From: Lamellibrachia columna
Taxonomy: Eukaryota; Annelida; Polychaeta; Sabellida; Siboglinidae
NCBI GenBank assembly: GCA_963662155.1
Contig: OY759263.1
Location: forward strand, 20,165,165-20,229,164
Direction of reading: 5' to 3'
Length of the DNA stretch: 64,000 bases
The translations under genes were made by a program, and so were the position numbers. The notes under the pieces were generated by a model, which searched no databases, was not told where the DNA came from, and saw only the letters and a program-made list of their open reading frames with translations. Shown piece after piece: positions 46,726 through 56,366 of the stretch (within the stretch, counting starts at the first letter, position 1; the number at the start of each line of letters is the position of its first letter).

Positions 46726-47637
46726 TTAATAATAATTACAGGAAACTAATCGAACGGCCTCGTAATTTTTATACATTTAATGCGTTCCATATTACCGTAC
46801 AGTGAGGCCTTTTGGAAGAGGCTCTTTCTTTTAGGCAAATTCCGGCGCTAGCCTCATTTTGAGAACCGCATTTCCGTAGTTCGATGTCATTAACTGAAAA
46901 AAACTTTTATTACAACTTCTTCACACTCCATGGATGAAACAACTTGTACTTATTTCGAATATCGATCCCACGCGCAAAAGTATCTTCAGCTTTTTGTGAA
47001 AATGGCATATTGTATTACATATAAGACAAAAACCACCGTGACCAGCGCCGTTAGAGACGTCACACTGTCTGTTTACGACAATAACGGTACAGAGTCTTGT
47101 CTGAGCAAAATATATTTTGATATATAATATAACATGGAACACGTTTATGATATATATACCTTGATAAAAACCGACTTTGCATGATTACCAGACATTATTA
47201 TTGAACGTCTGCTGACGCATGTCTCGTTCTTTGCCACGTGACAATAATCGCCCTTTTTGTGGTAGATGTACAGCAAGCCAGTCTTGTCATAAAAGTAGGA
47301 ATAATTAAAATGTGTTAAATATACGAGAAAAAATGTACTGCCTTAACCTTATATATTCAAAACAAGTATATGTGTATGTTTTTTATAAAGCGTTACGTCA
47401 AGCCTGGTTGTTATAAAAAGTTGAAATAATTGGAACAACTTGTAAAATGAAAAAAGATCGTCTGTATAGCTTGCCATAAATATAGGTTGAATTCCGCCGG
47501 TTTCCTCGACTCGCGCGACATAGTTCAGACGTTCAATATTCATAAGTTTTTCACTCAAAACAACTGTTTTAATGATTTGTTTGTATTGAATTAATGAAGT
47601 AGGCGTTGGTGATATGGTATATCGATCTCTTACACAA

Positions 47638-47772
47638 AATGTTTCTTAAGATTTTTTTTAAACGGCATATTATATTAAGTAGGTCAAACACTACACCGTA
47701 CATACTGGTCGGTGTAGTTTTCGGCCTACTTAATAGAATATGCCATTTTAAAAAAATCTGAAGAAACATGCC
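47638..47772. repeat. imperfect 60-bp inverted repeat (fold-back)
   Basis: Arms about 47,638-47,698 and 47,711-47,772 pair with few mismatches (left GTTTCTTAAGATTTTTTT...GGCATATTATATTAAGTAGG), with a short loop TACATACTGGT. No ORF; likely a fold-back MITE. Unrelated to the 43-bp hairpin at 38 kb. Confidence 0.8.
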
Positions 47773-47774
47773 GT

Positions 47775-48175
47775 TTTTCAGACCATTTAACTAATTGTCT
47801 AGATCGTTTTGTAAATGTTGTTTAGCACCATCAGTGTTAACTTTTCTAAAAAAATGTTGTGTCATCCGCCAATTCCAGTACGTTGCTCGTTATTTTGTCG
47901 TCCAAGACCAAGTCATTGCCATTGTGGCATTGATATATATTAAGAATAATAAAGGTCCTAATATTGATCCTTGTGCTACCCCACTCAAAACTGATTTCCA
48001 CTTTGAAACCTCCCCATCTACTACAACACGCTGTCTTCTGTCAGCCAGCCATTGTTCTATCCAGCCAGTTATGCCATCCCCGATACCATGAGCTTTTAAT
48101 TTAATTAGTAATCTTTGATGTGGCACTTTTTGTCAAAAGCTTTCTGGAAATCTAAGACTGAGTAGATAATATCTG
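47775..48175 (-). mobile_element. LINE fragment, central reverse transcriptase
   Basis: Minus-strand RT of the same CR1-like family: FQKAF, MPHQRLLIKLKAHGIGDGIT, GVAQGSILGPLLFLIYIN, then a decayed catalytic region. It is more diverged than the copies at 34 and 49 kb. Both ends are truncated. Confidence 0.8.
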
Positions 48176-48927
48176 CTGGCGATCCCTTGTGTACCGTATT
48201 CGTGATTTGAGCATATTATGAACGTCTGCACTAGATCTTGAATTTGAATTTTTTTTAGGTAATCTTTCGGAACAAATTCCTATCCTTGTGGAAGATATAA
48301 TTTTATAACCTCATCATGCCATCATGGCACATGTTATTGTTATTGATATGTGCATACATCTGGGGTGAAGCTAACATCCTAGAAGCAGGATCTGTGCCTA
48401 GGCCTTAGGCTTAGCCTTAGGCAATCATGAACATGCACAGTTCAGTTGGTCCTTGATTCAGATGCAAGATGGTTATCTTTTACTTAAAACTCCCCCTCAG
48501 TTTGATTTTTTTCGCTCATCTCGCTTCATTCTCATTTATTGAAAAGTAAAACCTATCTAGTATAGACAATGACAGGCTAGTTTGTTTGTACAAATTTGTT
48601 ATTTACTTTTGATGGAATCATTGGACAAACAATTAAATTATGTTCCACTAGGCCCAATTGAAATTTGACGAAAAAGGCTTCCGGGTCTACATAATGCTAT
48701 AACCTAAGGATATTCACTTTTCCCAAGTTATGCGTTCTAATGATCAAAGTCATTTCTTTCGATGATTTTATAAAAAAATCATATAACCAACTGTGCGTAT
48801 TACAGAGTTACTTAAAAGTAAACAATTCTACATGTTTCTTCAGATTTCTCAGGACTAGCAACACAACACAGTATTCTCTAATTTTTTTTAGATAAACTCA
48901 TTTACTGATTATAATATTTTACCACAT

Positions 48928-50505
48928 TAACAAGATTTAACAAGATTTAACAAGATTTGCCATCCAAGCCAAAGGCCCAGATGGCAAGTGGACAAGGAAG
49001 CCATTGGCTTATCGAGAGTCCAACAATGTTCATCTACTTATAACCCGCCCTCCTGAGATATGTGTCAACCTTGTTTTTAAACATATTCACGCTGCTAGCA
49101 GTTACACAATCTGTAGACAATTTGTTCCATTCATTTATTGTCCTCTGTGAGAACGAGTGCTTCCTGATGTCCAATCTACATTGATCCTTTACTAATTTTA
49201 CCTCATGTCCTCTAGTTCTGCTATCCTTCTTGAGTGAGAAAAACATATTTCTATCAATATTTTCATACCCATTCAATATCTTAAAAACTTCAATCTGATC
49301 TCCTCTTAACCTCCTTGTCTCTAGAGTTGTTAAACCACATTCTTTCAGGCGTTCTTCATAACTAAGGTCTCTCAGTTCTGGAATCATTTTAGTTGCTCTC
49401 CTTTGTATGCGTTCAAGCGTATCTATATCTTTCTTACGATATGGTCTCCATGCTTGTATACAGTATTCTAAATGAGGTCTAACTATTGCTTTATAAAGAG
49501 GTATAATTAACTTTTTTCCCTTGTATGTTATGTTTCTTCTAATCAATCCAAGAATTTGATTACCCTTTGAAGCTGCAATACCACACTGTTCTGAAACTTT
49601 CATATCAGCGCTTATTGTAACTCCTAAGTCCTTTTCTTTTACAGTAGTACCCAGAACAGTATCTCCCATTTTATAGTTTACATTCAAGTTCCTATGTCCT
49701 GTATGTAGGCATTTACATTTCCCAAAATTGAACAACATCTGCCATTTCTCAGACCATTTCACTAAACTGTCTAGATCGTTTTGTAAATGTTGTTTATCAC
49801 CATCAGTATTAACCTTTCTAAACAGTTTTGTGTCATCCGCAAATTTCAGTACGTTACTTGTTATACTGTCGTCCAAGTCATTGATATAAATTAAGAATAA
49901 TATAGGTCCTAATACTGATCCTTGAGGTACCCCACTCAAAACCGATTTCCAATTTGAAACTTCTCCATCTACTACAACTCGTTGTCTTCTGTCAGTCAGC
50001 CATTGTTCTATCCAGTCAGTTATGCTGTCCCCGATACCATGGGCTTTTAATTTAAGTAGTAATCTTTGATGTGGCACTTTGTCAAAAGCTTTCTGAAAAT
50101 CTAAGTAGATAATATCTACTGGCGATCCCACGTCTATCCACTTAGTGATTTCTTCCAAAAAACATAACATATTTGTTAAGCATGACCTCGCTTTAAGGAA
50201 TCCATGTTGAGATGAATTTAATAATTTATGCTTAACGAGGAATTCCACCATATGGTCTTTAATTAACCTTTCTAATAATTTACAAATCACTGACGTTAAA
50301 CTCACTGGTCTGTAATTCTCTGACTTATTTCTCGAACCCTTTTTAAATAATGGTATGATGTTTGCTTCTTTCCATTCAAACGGAACAACTCCCTCTTTTA
50401 ATGACAAGTTGAATACTCTTGCAAGTGGTATACTGATTTGTTCTACTGTTTCCATTAGTAATTTTGGAGGAATCCCATCCACTCCCGGTGATTTGTTATC
50501 TTTTA
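48928..50505 (-). mobile_element. CR1/L2-like LINE, 5'-truncated, best-preserved copy
   Basis: The 3' end (low coordinate) terminates in three or four tandem copies of the 10-mer AAATCTTGTT, a short-repeat tail characteristic of CR1/L2-type elements. The 5' truncation is near 50,505, inside the RT N-terminus (NKSPGVDGIPP). The copy lacks endonuclease and ORF1. Confidence 0.9.
49034..50482 (-). CDS. reverse transcriptase of a CR1-like LINE (N-terminally truncated)
   Basis: A single uninterrupted 482-codon frame from MDGIPPKLLMETVEQ to YLRRAGYK. RT blocks in order: YRPVSLTSVICKLLERLI (about residues 59-76), HGFLKARSCLTNML, DFQKAFDKVPH, SGVPQGSVLGPILFLIYIND, the intact catalytic FADDTK (about residue 224), and the C-terminal block ending INEWNKLS. 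The Met is internal to the real protein, because the endonuclease half is absent. The lack of any stop or frameshift shows a recent insertion. It could not retrotranspose by itself. Confidence 0.92.
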   Translation of the reverse strand: MDGIPPKLLMETVEQISIPLARVFNLSLKEGVVPFEWKEANIIPLFKKGSRNKSENYRPVSLTSVICKLLERLIKDHMVEFLVKHKLLNSSQHGFLKARSCLTNMLCFLEEITKWIDVGSPVDIIYLDFQKAFDKVPHQRLLLKLKAHGIGDSITDWIEQWLTDRRQRVVVDGEVSNWKSVLSGVPQGSVLGPILFLIYINDLDDSITSNVLKFADDTKLFRKVNTDGDKQHLQNDLDSLVKWSEKWQMLFNFGKCKCLHTGHRNLNVNYKMGDTVLGTTVKEKDLGVTISADMKVSEQCGIAASKGNQILGLIRRNITYKGKKLIIPLYKAIVRPHLEYCIQAWRPYRKKDIDTLERIQRRATKMIPELRDLSYEERLKECGLTTLETRRLRGDQIEVFKILNGYENIDRNMFFSLKKDSRTRGHEVKLVKDQCRLDIRKHSFSQRTINEWNKLSTDCVTASSVNMFKNKVDTYLRRAGYK

Positions 50506-50613
50506 TATTGAAACTAGAGGGTAACTATCAACAGGGAGATTTGTTGATATCAGTTCAGTAGCCAGCTTGACTATCATAAGGTATGATGCTTATATAATAT
50601 ATAACAATTTTCT

Positions 50614-50650
50614 CAGATGACAATATATATAATATATATATTGTCATCTG
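50614..50650. repeat. 37-bp near-perfect palindrome
   Basis: CAGATGACAATATATAT is mirrored as its reverse complement around a 3-base centre. It lies about 110 bases beyond the 5' edge of the LINE copy. Confidence 0.9.
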
Positions 50651-50885
50651 GGAAAAATTTTAGTGCTCTAAGATTTATCCTCTAGCCACCAACTCAACTT
50701 CTCTGGGATTTTGCACCATAAAACATTGTCAAGTTGTCATACTTGAACACAATTCTAAAAACATACTTTGTTCTTGAAATGTGGTAGTTAGGTAAGTTAA
50801 GACAACTGAGGGACAACTGATCAGTAACAACAAAAGGATGCCTTTATTCAAAATTGTAAATTAAATTATTTAATGAATTTTTTAG

Positions 50886-51038
50886 TGGATGCAACGAGTG
50901 TCAACAGTGGATTTGGAGCTGTTTGATCGGACAATATCAGACATCGTTACGGGGTGTTGCACGGGATCGGAATGTGATGCAATGGCACCAAGCACCCCTC
51001 CCACTCCCCCTGCCGTGCCCCCAACACCGTCTGCCTAA
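50886..51038 (+). CDS. terminal exon of a Ly6/uPAR-like protein (candidate)
   Basis: After a strong acceptor (TTTTTTAG) the phase-0 frame reads WMQRVSTVDLELFDRTISDI, then VTGCCTGSECDAM, a Pro/Thr-rich tail and TAA. The CC-x4-C ending resembles the last cysteine cluster of three-finger (LU) domains, normally CC...CN. No hydrophobic GPI-anchor tail is visible, so the product would be secreted. The exon precedes the N-terminal LU exon at 52,184, so the two belong to different genes or copies, or the locus is rearranged. Confidence 0.45.
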   Translation, partial: WMQRVSTVDLELFDRTISDIVTGCCTGSECDAMAPSTPPTPPAVPPTPSA

Positions 51039-52183
51039 ACCGTATCCTTGCAATGGCTCCTCGACAATGTTGACAACATGATCGCAGAAGTTGAGTCATG
51101 TTGCTGTCAGGATAAAATCCAAAGCAAATGATTTGTCAGTGTCAGTGGTGACGACAAAAAGCACCATTGATACAACAAAGAGCACCACTCCTCTGGACAA
51201 ATCAGAAACAGGTGCGGTTTGTAACCGTTAAACGTACAACTCATTCCTGTAGTCGTTTTACATTAATTGTGACAATTATTTAACATTTGAAAGATCAAAT
51301 GATAGGATTGAGTTCATACTGACTTGTTTTCATATGAACAGAGTAATTTAATATTATTGTCAAATATTTATAATCCTACCCTATATATCATATGCTTAAT
51401 ACTCCCTCCTGAATTGATTTAGCCCATCGCAAATCAGGTTCGTTTATGTTCAAATACACTGTATGTATTGTGTGAATACTTTAAATAACATGTGGAATTG
51501 ATTTAAAAAAAGAGTGGGTACTTTTGTTAAAAATAAATAAAAAATATTTTATTAATTCTTTTGTTAGTTTTTTTAAATAACGCATGGAATTGATTTAATA
51601 AGAGTATGTACTTTTGTTAAAAATCATCAAAAGAATTTTAATTTTTTTGCACAATTTCGACTGGGCCCAGTTGAAAATAATTTAGCAGTTTATCCGATGA
51701 TTTCTTCAAAACTAAATTACACATATGAACAAATGAGCTGACAATTTGTAGTGGATACTTGATCTATAGGTTTTATTTTTCAAGAAATGATTCTGAAAAG
51801 AGAAAAGCAAAAAAAATTGAGTTGAAGGAGCTGATACAAATTAGTTTTTATATATAATACTTGACCTTTTCATGTGAAACCGAACGTATCGATCGTGGTG
51901 CATGTAGCTCCTATAACTCTCTTCATAGATCATACTGAAATTATTTTAATAACTATGTTTTATTATGTTTGTATTGTTTTAGTTATTTGACCTGCATTGA
52001 TGCTGTAAGGATAGTTTATATATGTGCATTGTGATTATGATTTCATTGTGAGCTATCAAAACAACTGCCCGCATGCATGCGTGTGTGGGTAAGTGTGCAC
52101 ATGCAGTCAAGACTGAACTGATTTGTGTGCACTGTTATCACAGCAATGCCTTACATGGCTTAAATGAGAGCAATGTGTTGTAG

Positions 52184-52275
52184 AACAAACAGGACAATGG
52201 TGTTACACGTGCAACAGTGCAGCTACGAATGAGGAATGCAATGAAGGAGACCTGGTGGAATGTGAAAGTAACGAG
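52184..52275 (+). CDS. N-terminal exon of a Ly6/uPAR three-finger domain
   Basis: Acceptor TTGTAG and donor GTGCGT bracket a phase-1-to-0 exon reading QTGQWCYTCNSAATNEECN then EGDLVECESNE. The order W-C-Y-x-C-x-S...C...C is the classic start of an LU domain (CYxCxS). Phase 1 at its start matches the signal exons at 45,755 and 62,237. Three-finger proteins are small disulfide-rich secreted or GPI-anchored ligands and modulators; the specific role is unknown. Confidence 0.6.
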
Positions 52276-52659
52276 GTGCGTTATCCATTTACACCCTCCT
52301 CTGTTTCCACATCATATTTGTCAACTCCTACAATTTACCCATAAATCATAGAAATTTTCTTAAATTTGATGGTCTTATGGGTGTGAGAGACATTCCTTAT
52401 GATTTTGTTAATTTTGAACAAGATTTTTTGTATTACGGGATATGTTTGTGACCCTCAGTTCAAAACACTGCATCCAGATGAGCGAGCTCCTTAGTGTGCG
52501 AGGTAAACCAACAGGAATAGATAATCGTGTATGGGTTCATTTGCAGTCTTATGTATCTCTGTTACCACCAGGCTGTTGGTTCAGTTCTGAATTCACCGTA
52601 TATAACTGAACTATTTCATGTGGGGTGCGGTGGCATTGTTGTTAGAATATTATACTATA

Positions 52660-52768
52660 GTGTTTGTGCAGTAATTGCATCGAGGCTGAATGCTTCCCAG
52701 AGAAGTCCATTTGGTGTTGGAATGAACAGGTCTGCCAGGGGGGTGAAATGTAAAGTGCAGAAGTGATG
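52660..52768 (+). mobile_element. SINE 3' part
   Basis: GCAGTAATTGCATCGAGGCT, GAATGCTTCCCAGAGAAG and AACAGGTCTGCCAGG match the 3' body of the SINE copies at 54.2 and 60.9 kb. No tRNA head is seen upstream. It abuts another LINE fragment. Confidence 0.6.
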
Positions 52769-53385
52769 TGGGTTGGACATCAGAGAGAGGACTTGAACAT
52801 TCGTTTGGATGGTAAGGAGATCAACCAAGTGGATGGTTTTGTTTACCTTGGTGGAATGGTTAATGAGGATGGGCATTCAGAGGTAGAAATGCGATGTCGG
52901 ATACAACAGGGAGCGAATGCTCGGGGAAAGGTAGAGGGAGTCATGTTGGACAGAAACATTTTGATAAAGCTTAAAAGGAAAGTCCTGAGAGCTTGCGTTA
53001 AACCAGCATTCCTGTATCTGTATATGGAGACAGTGGCGTAGACAGAACAACAACAGCAGCTGCAAGTTTGGTTATGGGTTCGTCGAATAACAAGAACAAA
53101 AAGGGTTGACGAGAGAAGGATGAACAACCTGGGGAAAGATGGGACGCAACAGGACAGCTGAACAGGAAGATTAGTGAGAAGCAAGGTGATATGGGCAGGC
53201 CACATGGCAAGGATGGTTGCAGACAAACTAGTAAAGAGAGTGGAAGAGAGAGGTGGAAAAACATCAAGAATGCAAGAAAACGGGAAGCAAACAGCTAAGA
53301 TGGAAGGACTGCGTGAGATGGAGAGGGGGCGGCCGATAGAAAAGTATGGAAAGAAACAACAGAAAGAGTGACTCTACAATATTTT
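52769..53385 (+). mobile_element. 3' fragment of a different LINE (RT C-terminus)
   Basis: The frames read VDGFVYLGGMVNEDGHSEVE, RCRIQQGANARGKVEGVML, KVLRACVKPAFLY, then IWAGHMARM and DKLVKRVEER, the C-terminal region common to RT proteins of RTE/L1-like invertebrate LINEs (FKYLGS..., ...WAGH..RM). Frameshifts at about 53,040 and 53,160. Confidence 0.75.
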
Positions 53386-53458
53386 ACCTGACCCTAACCC
53401 ATATACAGCAGGGAACAAAGAGGAAAAGCACCGTTAGTTTGGTAAAAAAAAGTTATGT

Positions 53459-53639
53459 TTAATTAATCCAAGAATATGTGGACTGGAAGGTGGCGGCCAC
53501 CATCCTGTTACAGTTCTCCTGGCCAGTGTTGAGTACCTTGGCATTGAGGACCACCTTATCTATCAAATCCATCAGAAAAGTTACATAGATCTGTAGATCT
53601 GCTTCAATGAAACAGTTCGCCCATCCACACTTTGATATT
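53459..53639 (-). CDS. candidate terminal exon of an unrecognised minus-strand gene
   Basis: From acceptor TTTGCAG the frame continuing from the exon at 54,146-54,041 reads ISKCGWANCFIEADLQIYVT, FLMDLIDKVVLNAKVLNTGQ and ends TYSWIN then TAA, 60 codons with no stop. It looks protein-like but I do not recognise it. The plus strand is also open over part of this stretch. Confidence 0.35.
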
Positions 53640-54040
53640 CTGCAAAGGACAACAAGCTATCATATGTATCTCTGTTTGAGCAATATGCATTTTCCCAGTT
53701 GGTTGTATTCATATAAATGACGTACTCTTCTTGACTACAGCATGCTCATAAAAATAAAATATCCTTTGACAAGAAGGATGTACAGTGAAATAATAATAAA
53801 TAACAACATTAAACAAATCAAGCTGGTTACCAACAAAAGCCATTACCACTCAGCGCTAATACTGATTTATTAGAACAAATGTAAAAGTTAGTTTCTCAAT
53901 CTAATGTGACATTCTCCCCTCCCCCACAATTCATCGTTATAGTTTATTGCAATGTCTGTTCCACTCATAATCCAATGAATTTCCAAGAGGACCATGAATG
54001 GCCTGCTTCCAAGGCGGTTATGTCTACTTATGACACCAAC

Positions 54041-54146
54041 CTGTAGCAACACACAAAGTGGGGATAGGCAAGAGCGATCCGATTGAAGTGACCCTTGATA
54101 TTGTTCACTCTTGGTCCACCAAAATCGTTCCTGGCTGCTGCAGCAC
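54041..54146 (-). CDS. candidate internal exon, minus strand (plus-strand alternative exists)
   Basis: A strong acceptor (GTCTTTTTGCAG) and a donor GTTGGT bracket an open frame reading AAARNDFGGPRVNNIKGHFN and RIALAYPHFVCCY, whose phase joins exactly to the exon ending at 53,639. On the opposite strand the same DNA gives VTLDIVHSWSTKIVPGCCST before a strong donor GTATGT, resembling the Ly6-like exon at 50,886. One of the two must be a shadow. Confidence 0.3.
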
Positions 54147-54178
54147 CTGCAAAAAGACCTCAAGTAAAGGTATGTTTC

Positions 54179-54464
54179 TGTTTACACAGCACTGTATCCA
54201 GTCCTTGGGATTGTTCAACGTGCTTAACAGTTCACCCCCTGGCTGACCAGTTCATTTCAACACCTTCTGAACTTCTCTGGGAAGTATTCAGCAATGCTGC
54301 AATAACTGTGCGAAGATTATTCTTTCACATTCACATTGTCTGTACCTGGGTACTCATTTACAGCTGAGTGAACTGTGGTAATGTGGTGGAACAAAATTGC
54401 CAAAGCTTTGGTACGGTAGCAATTGGATTTGAACACGGGTTCCCTCAGCCGAGTCTGGCGTTCT
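54179..54464 (-). mobile_element. SINE, head interrupted by a MITE
   Basis: The minus strand reads AGAACGCCAGACTCGG (end of the A-box arm), B box GTGTTCAAATCC, core GCTTTGGCAATTTTGTTC, CACAGTTCACTCAGCTGTAA, and the 3' body TGCTGAATACTTCCCAGAGA to CCCAAGGACTGG. The MITE at 54,465-54,627 sits in the tRNA-like A-box region. Confidence 0.75.
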
Positions 54465-54627
54465 ACCCTTATGAAAATATACCATGGTAAATACATGTTA
54501 TACCATGGTATACAATGATGTACCATGATATACCATGGTATTCCATGGAATACAATGATATACCTTAGTATACCATGGTATACCATGGAAGACTATGGGA
54601 TAACATATGGTATATTTTCATAAGGGT
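54465..54627. mobile_element. 163-bp MITE rich in CCATGG palindromes
   Basis: Terminal inverted repeats ACCCTTATGAAAATATACC and its complement at the far end. The interior is almost entirely variants of TATACCATGGTATA. Target duplication is unclear. A truncated copy lies at 14,350. Confidence 0.85.
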
Positions 54628-54722
54628 TGTATCAACATACAAGATAAACCCCGTCATAAAGGTGTATAAAACAATGTCTTATGCACGAGGGATCATACTG
54701 TCATTGACATGTGCCTATGTTG

Positions 54723-54947
54723 TCATCCAGCAATGCTACTGTAAATATTTGCACAACACAGTAACGGCATAATTTTGCTTGTGGAATTTGACTCCAATCC
54801 ACGGAAAATGAATGCTGAGGTTTCCGGATTATTGGCGTCCAGGTTAACGTGATTCCACTTTACAATGCACTGCCTCATAATTCCACACTGTTCACATTTC
54901 ACTGTATGTTTGCCTTCGATGGCATCCAAATTATTTAATCGACCCAA
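54723..54947 (-). other. unrecognised 74-codon minus-strand ORF, possible exon
   Basis: Reads NNLDAIEGKHTVKCEQCGIM then RQCIVKWNHVNLDANNPETS, with a CxxC and balanced composition, so it looks more protein-like than most random ORFs here. A weak donor (GTAGCA) near 54,735 would join it in phase to the candidate exon at 54,146. No function is proposed. Confidence 0.25.
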
Positions 54948-55215
54948 GCTTGCTGCACATATTTTGAAGGTTCTCGAATAGTGGGGTCGATTATATCGAT
55001 CATTCTCATGACGCTGACTACTGTTTCAGGAGCCAGTCTGCCAAGTGGTCATCAGGTGACATGGCAAACGCATTGTCGGCCCTGGGAAGAGGGCAGGGAT
55101 GCTGTATCAAGACATTATAACATTTCCAAACCAAGTTTCAGGCGTCACCTCCTGAACAGAAATAAATATGCAAATGGATGCATCTAGAAGAGAAGGAGGG
55201 CAACCTGATTGCCCC

Positions 55216-55252
55216 CCCCGCAACCCCCCCCCGCAACCCCCCCCCCCGAGGT
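55216..55252. repeat. C-tract with GCAA interruptions
   Basis: Three blocks of seven to eleven C separated by GCAA, lying within the pogo-like coding region between the two HTH segments. Confidence 0.9.
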
Positions 55253-55605
55253 TGAAGAGGAACTGGTGCAGCACGCGCTGCATCTCGCCAAGCATGATGT
55301 TTGGCATAACCAGACACAATATGATGAAGTTGGGGTACGACATGGCTTTGTTCATTGTTTTAACAAACACAAACAGCGAGCTGGAAAGGACAGGTTCTTT
55401 TCATTCATGAAAAGACATCCTAACCTTTCCATGCACAAACCCCAGGCAATGTCACTTGCTCGATCATCGGGATTCAACAAAGAAGCAGTAGGAGACTATT
55501 TCAACATCCTCGAAAATGTCCTCGACGAGAACAAGTTCCCTGTGACGAGAATTTATAACGTAGATGAAACGGGACAACAGTTCAGAAGTGCCAGAAAGTG
55601 CTGCT

Positions 55606-56020
55606 CACAAAGGTAAATCTCCGGAGACGGGTGTGAACACCACTGGGGTTTTCTACCCACAAAGGTAAGTCTCGGGTAGGAGCCATCACCAGCGGAGACA
55701 GAGGTGTGAACACCACTGGGGTTTTCTGCTCAAAAAGGTAAGTCTCGGGTAGGAGCTATCACCATCGCAGACAGAGGTGTGAACACCACTGGGGTTTTCT
55801 GCCTACAAAGGTAAGTCTCAGATAGGAGCCATCACCATCGGAGACAGAGGTGTGAACACCACTGGGGTTTTCTGCCCACAAAGGTAAGTCTCAGGTAGGA
55901 GCCATCACCAGCAGAGACAGAGGTGTGAACACCACTGGGGTTTTCTGCCCACAAAGGTAAGTCTCAGGTAGGAGCCATCACCAGCAGAGACAGAGGTGTG
56001 AACACCACTGGGGTTTTCTG
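55606..56020. repeat. 73-bp tandem array built from transposase coding sequence
   Basis: GTGTGAACACCACTGGGG recurs at 55,631, 55,704, 55,777, 55,850, 55,923 and 55,996, exactly 73 bases apart. Each unit encodes GAITSGDRGVNTTGVF but 73 is not a multiple of three, so successive copies are out of frame. Each unit also contains AAAGGTAAGT, a consensus 5' splice site. Confidence 0.95.
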
Positions 56021-56366
56021 CGTAAGTGCATCAGGGGACCTTGTACCGTCAATGCTGATCTTCAGAGACATTCCTCATTTGGCTTAAACACGTCATCTCG
56101 ACTGTGAAACCACCCATCGACTACAAAGTACAGTTATTACTGGATCGTCACTCAACACATACAAAAACTTGGACGCCACCATCACGGCAAGGGACGCTGA
56201 GGTGATTATGTTATCATTCCCCCGCACACAACACGCAAATTACAGCCACTTGACGGCAGTGGCAGTATCTTCAAACCACTGCAAACCTACTATTGATCGG
56301 GAAACTGAGAAATGGTTGAGAGCTCGTCCAGGCAGAAGGATTACGACTTGGTAATGCTTGGTAATG

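Noticed and set aside
52440..52580. Possible third exon of the Ly6-like gene (SKHCIQMSELL frame after CCCTCAG)
   Set aside because: Its phase does not fit the donor at 52,275 and no cysteine pattern supports it.
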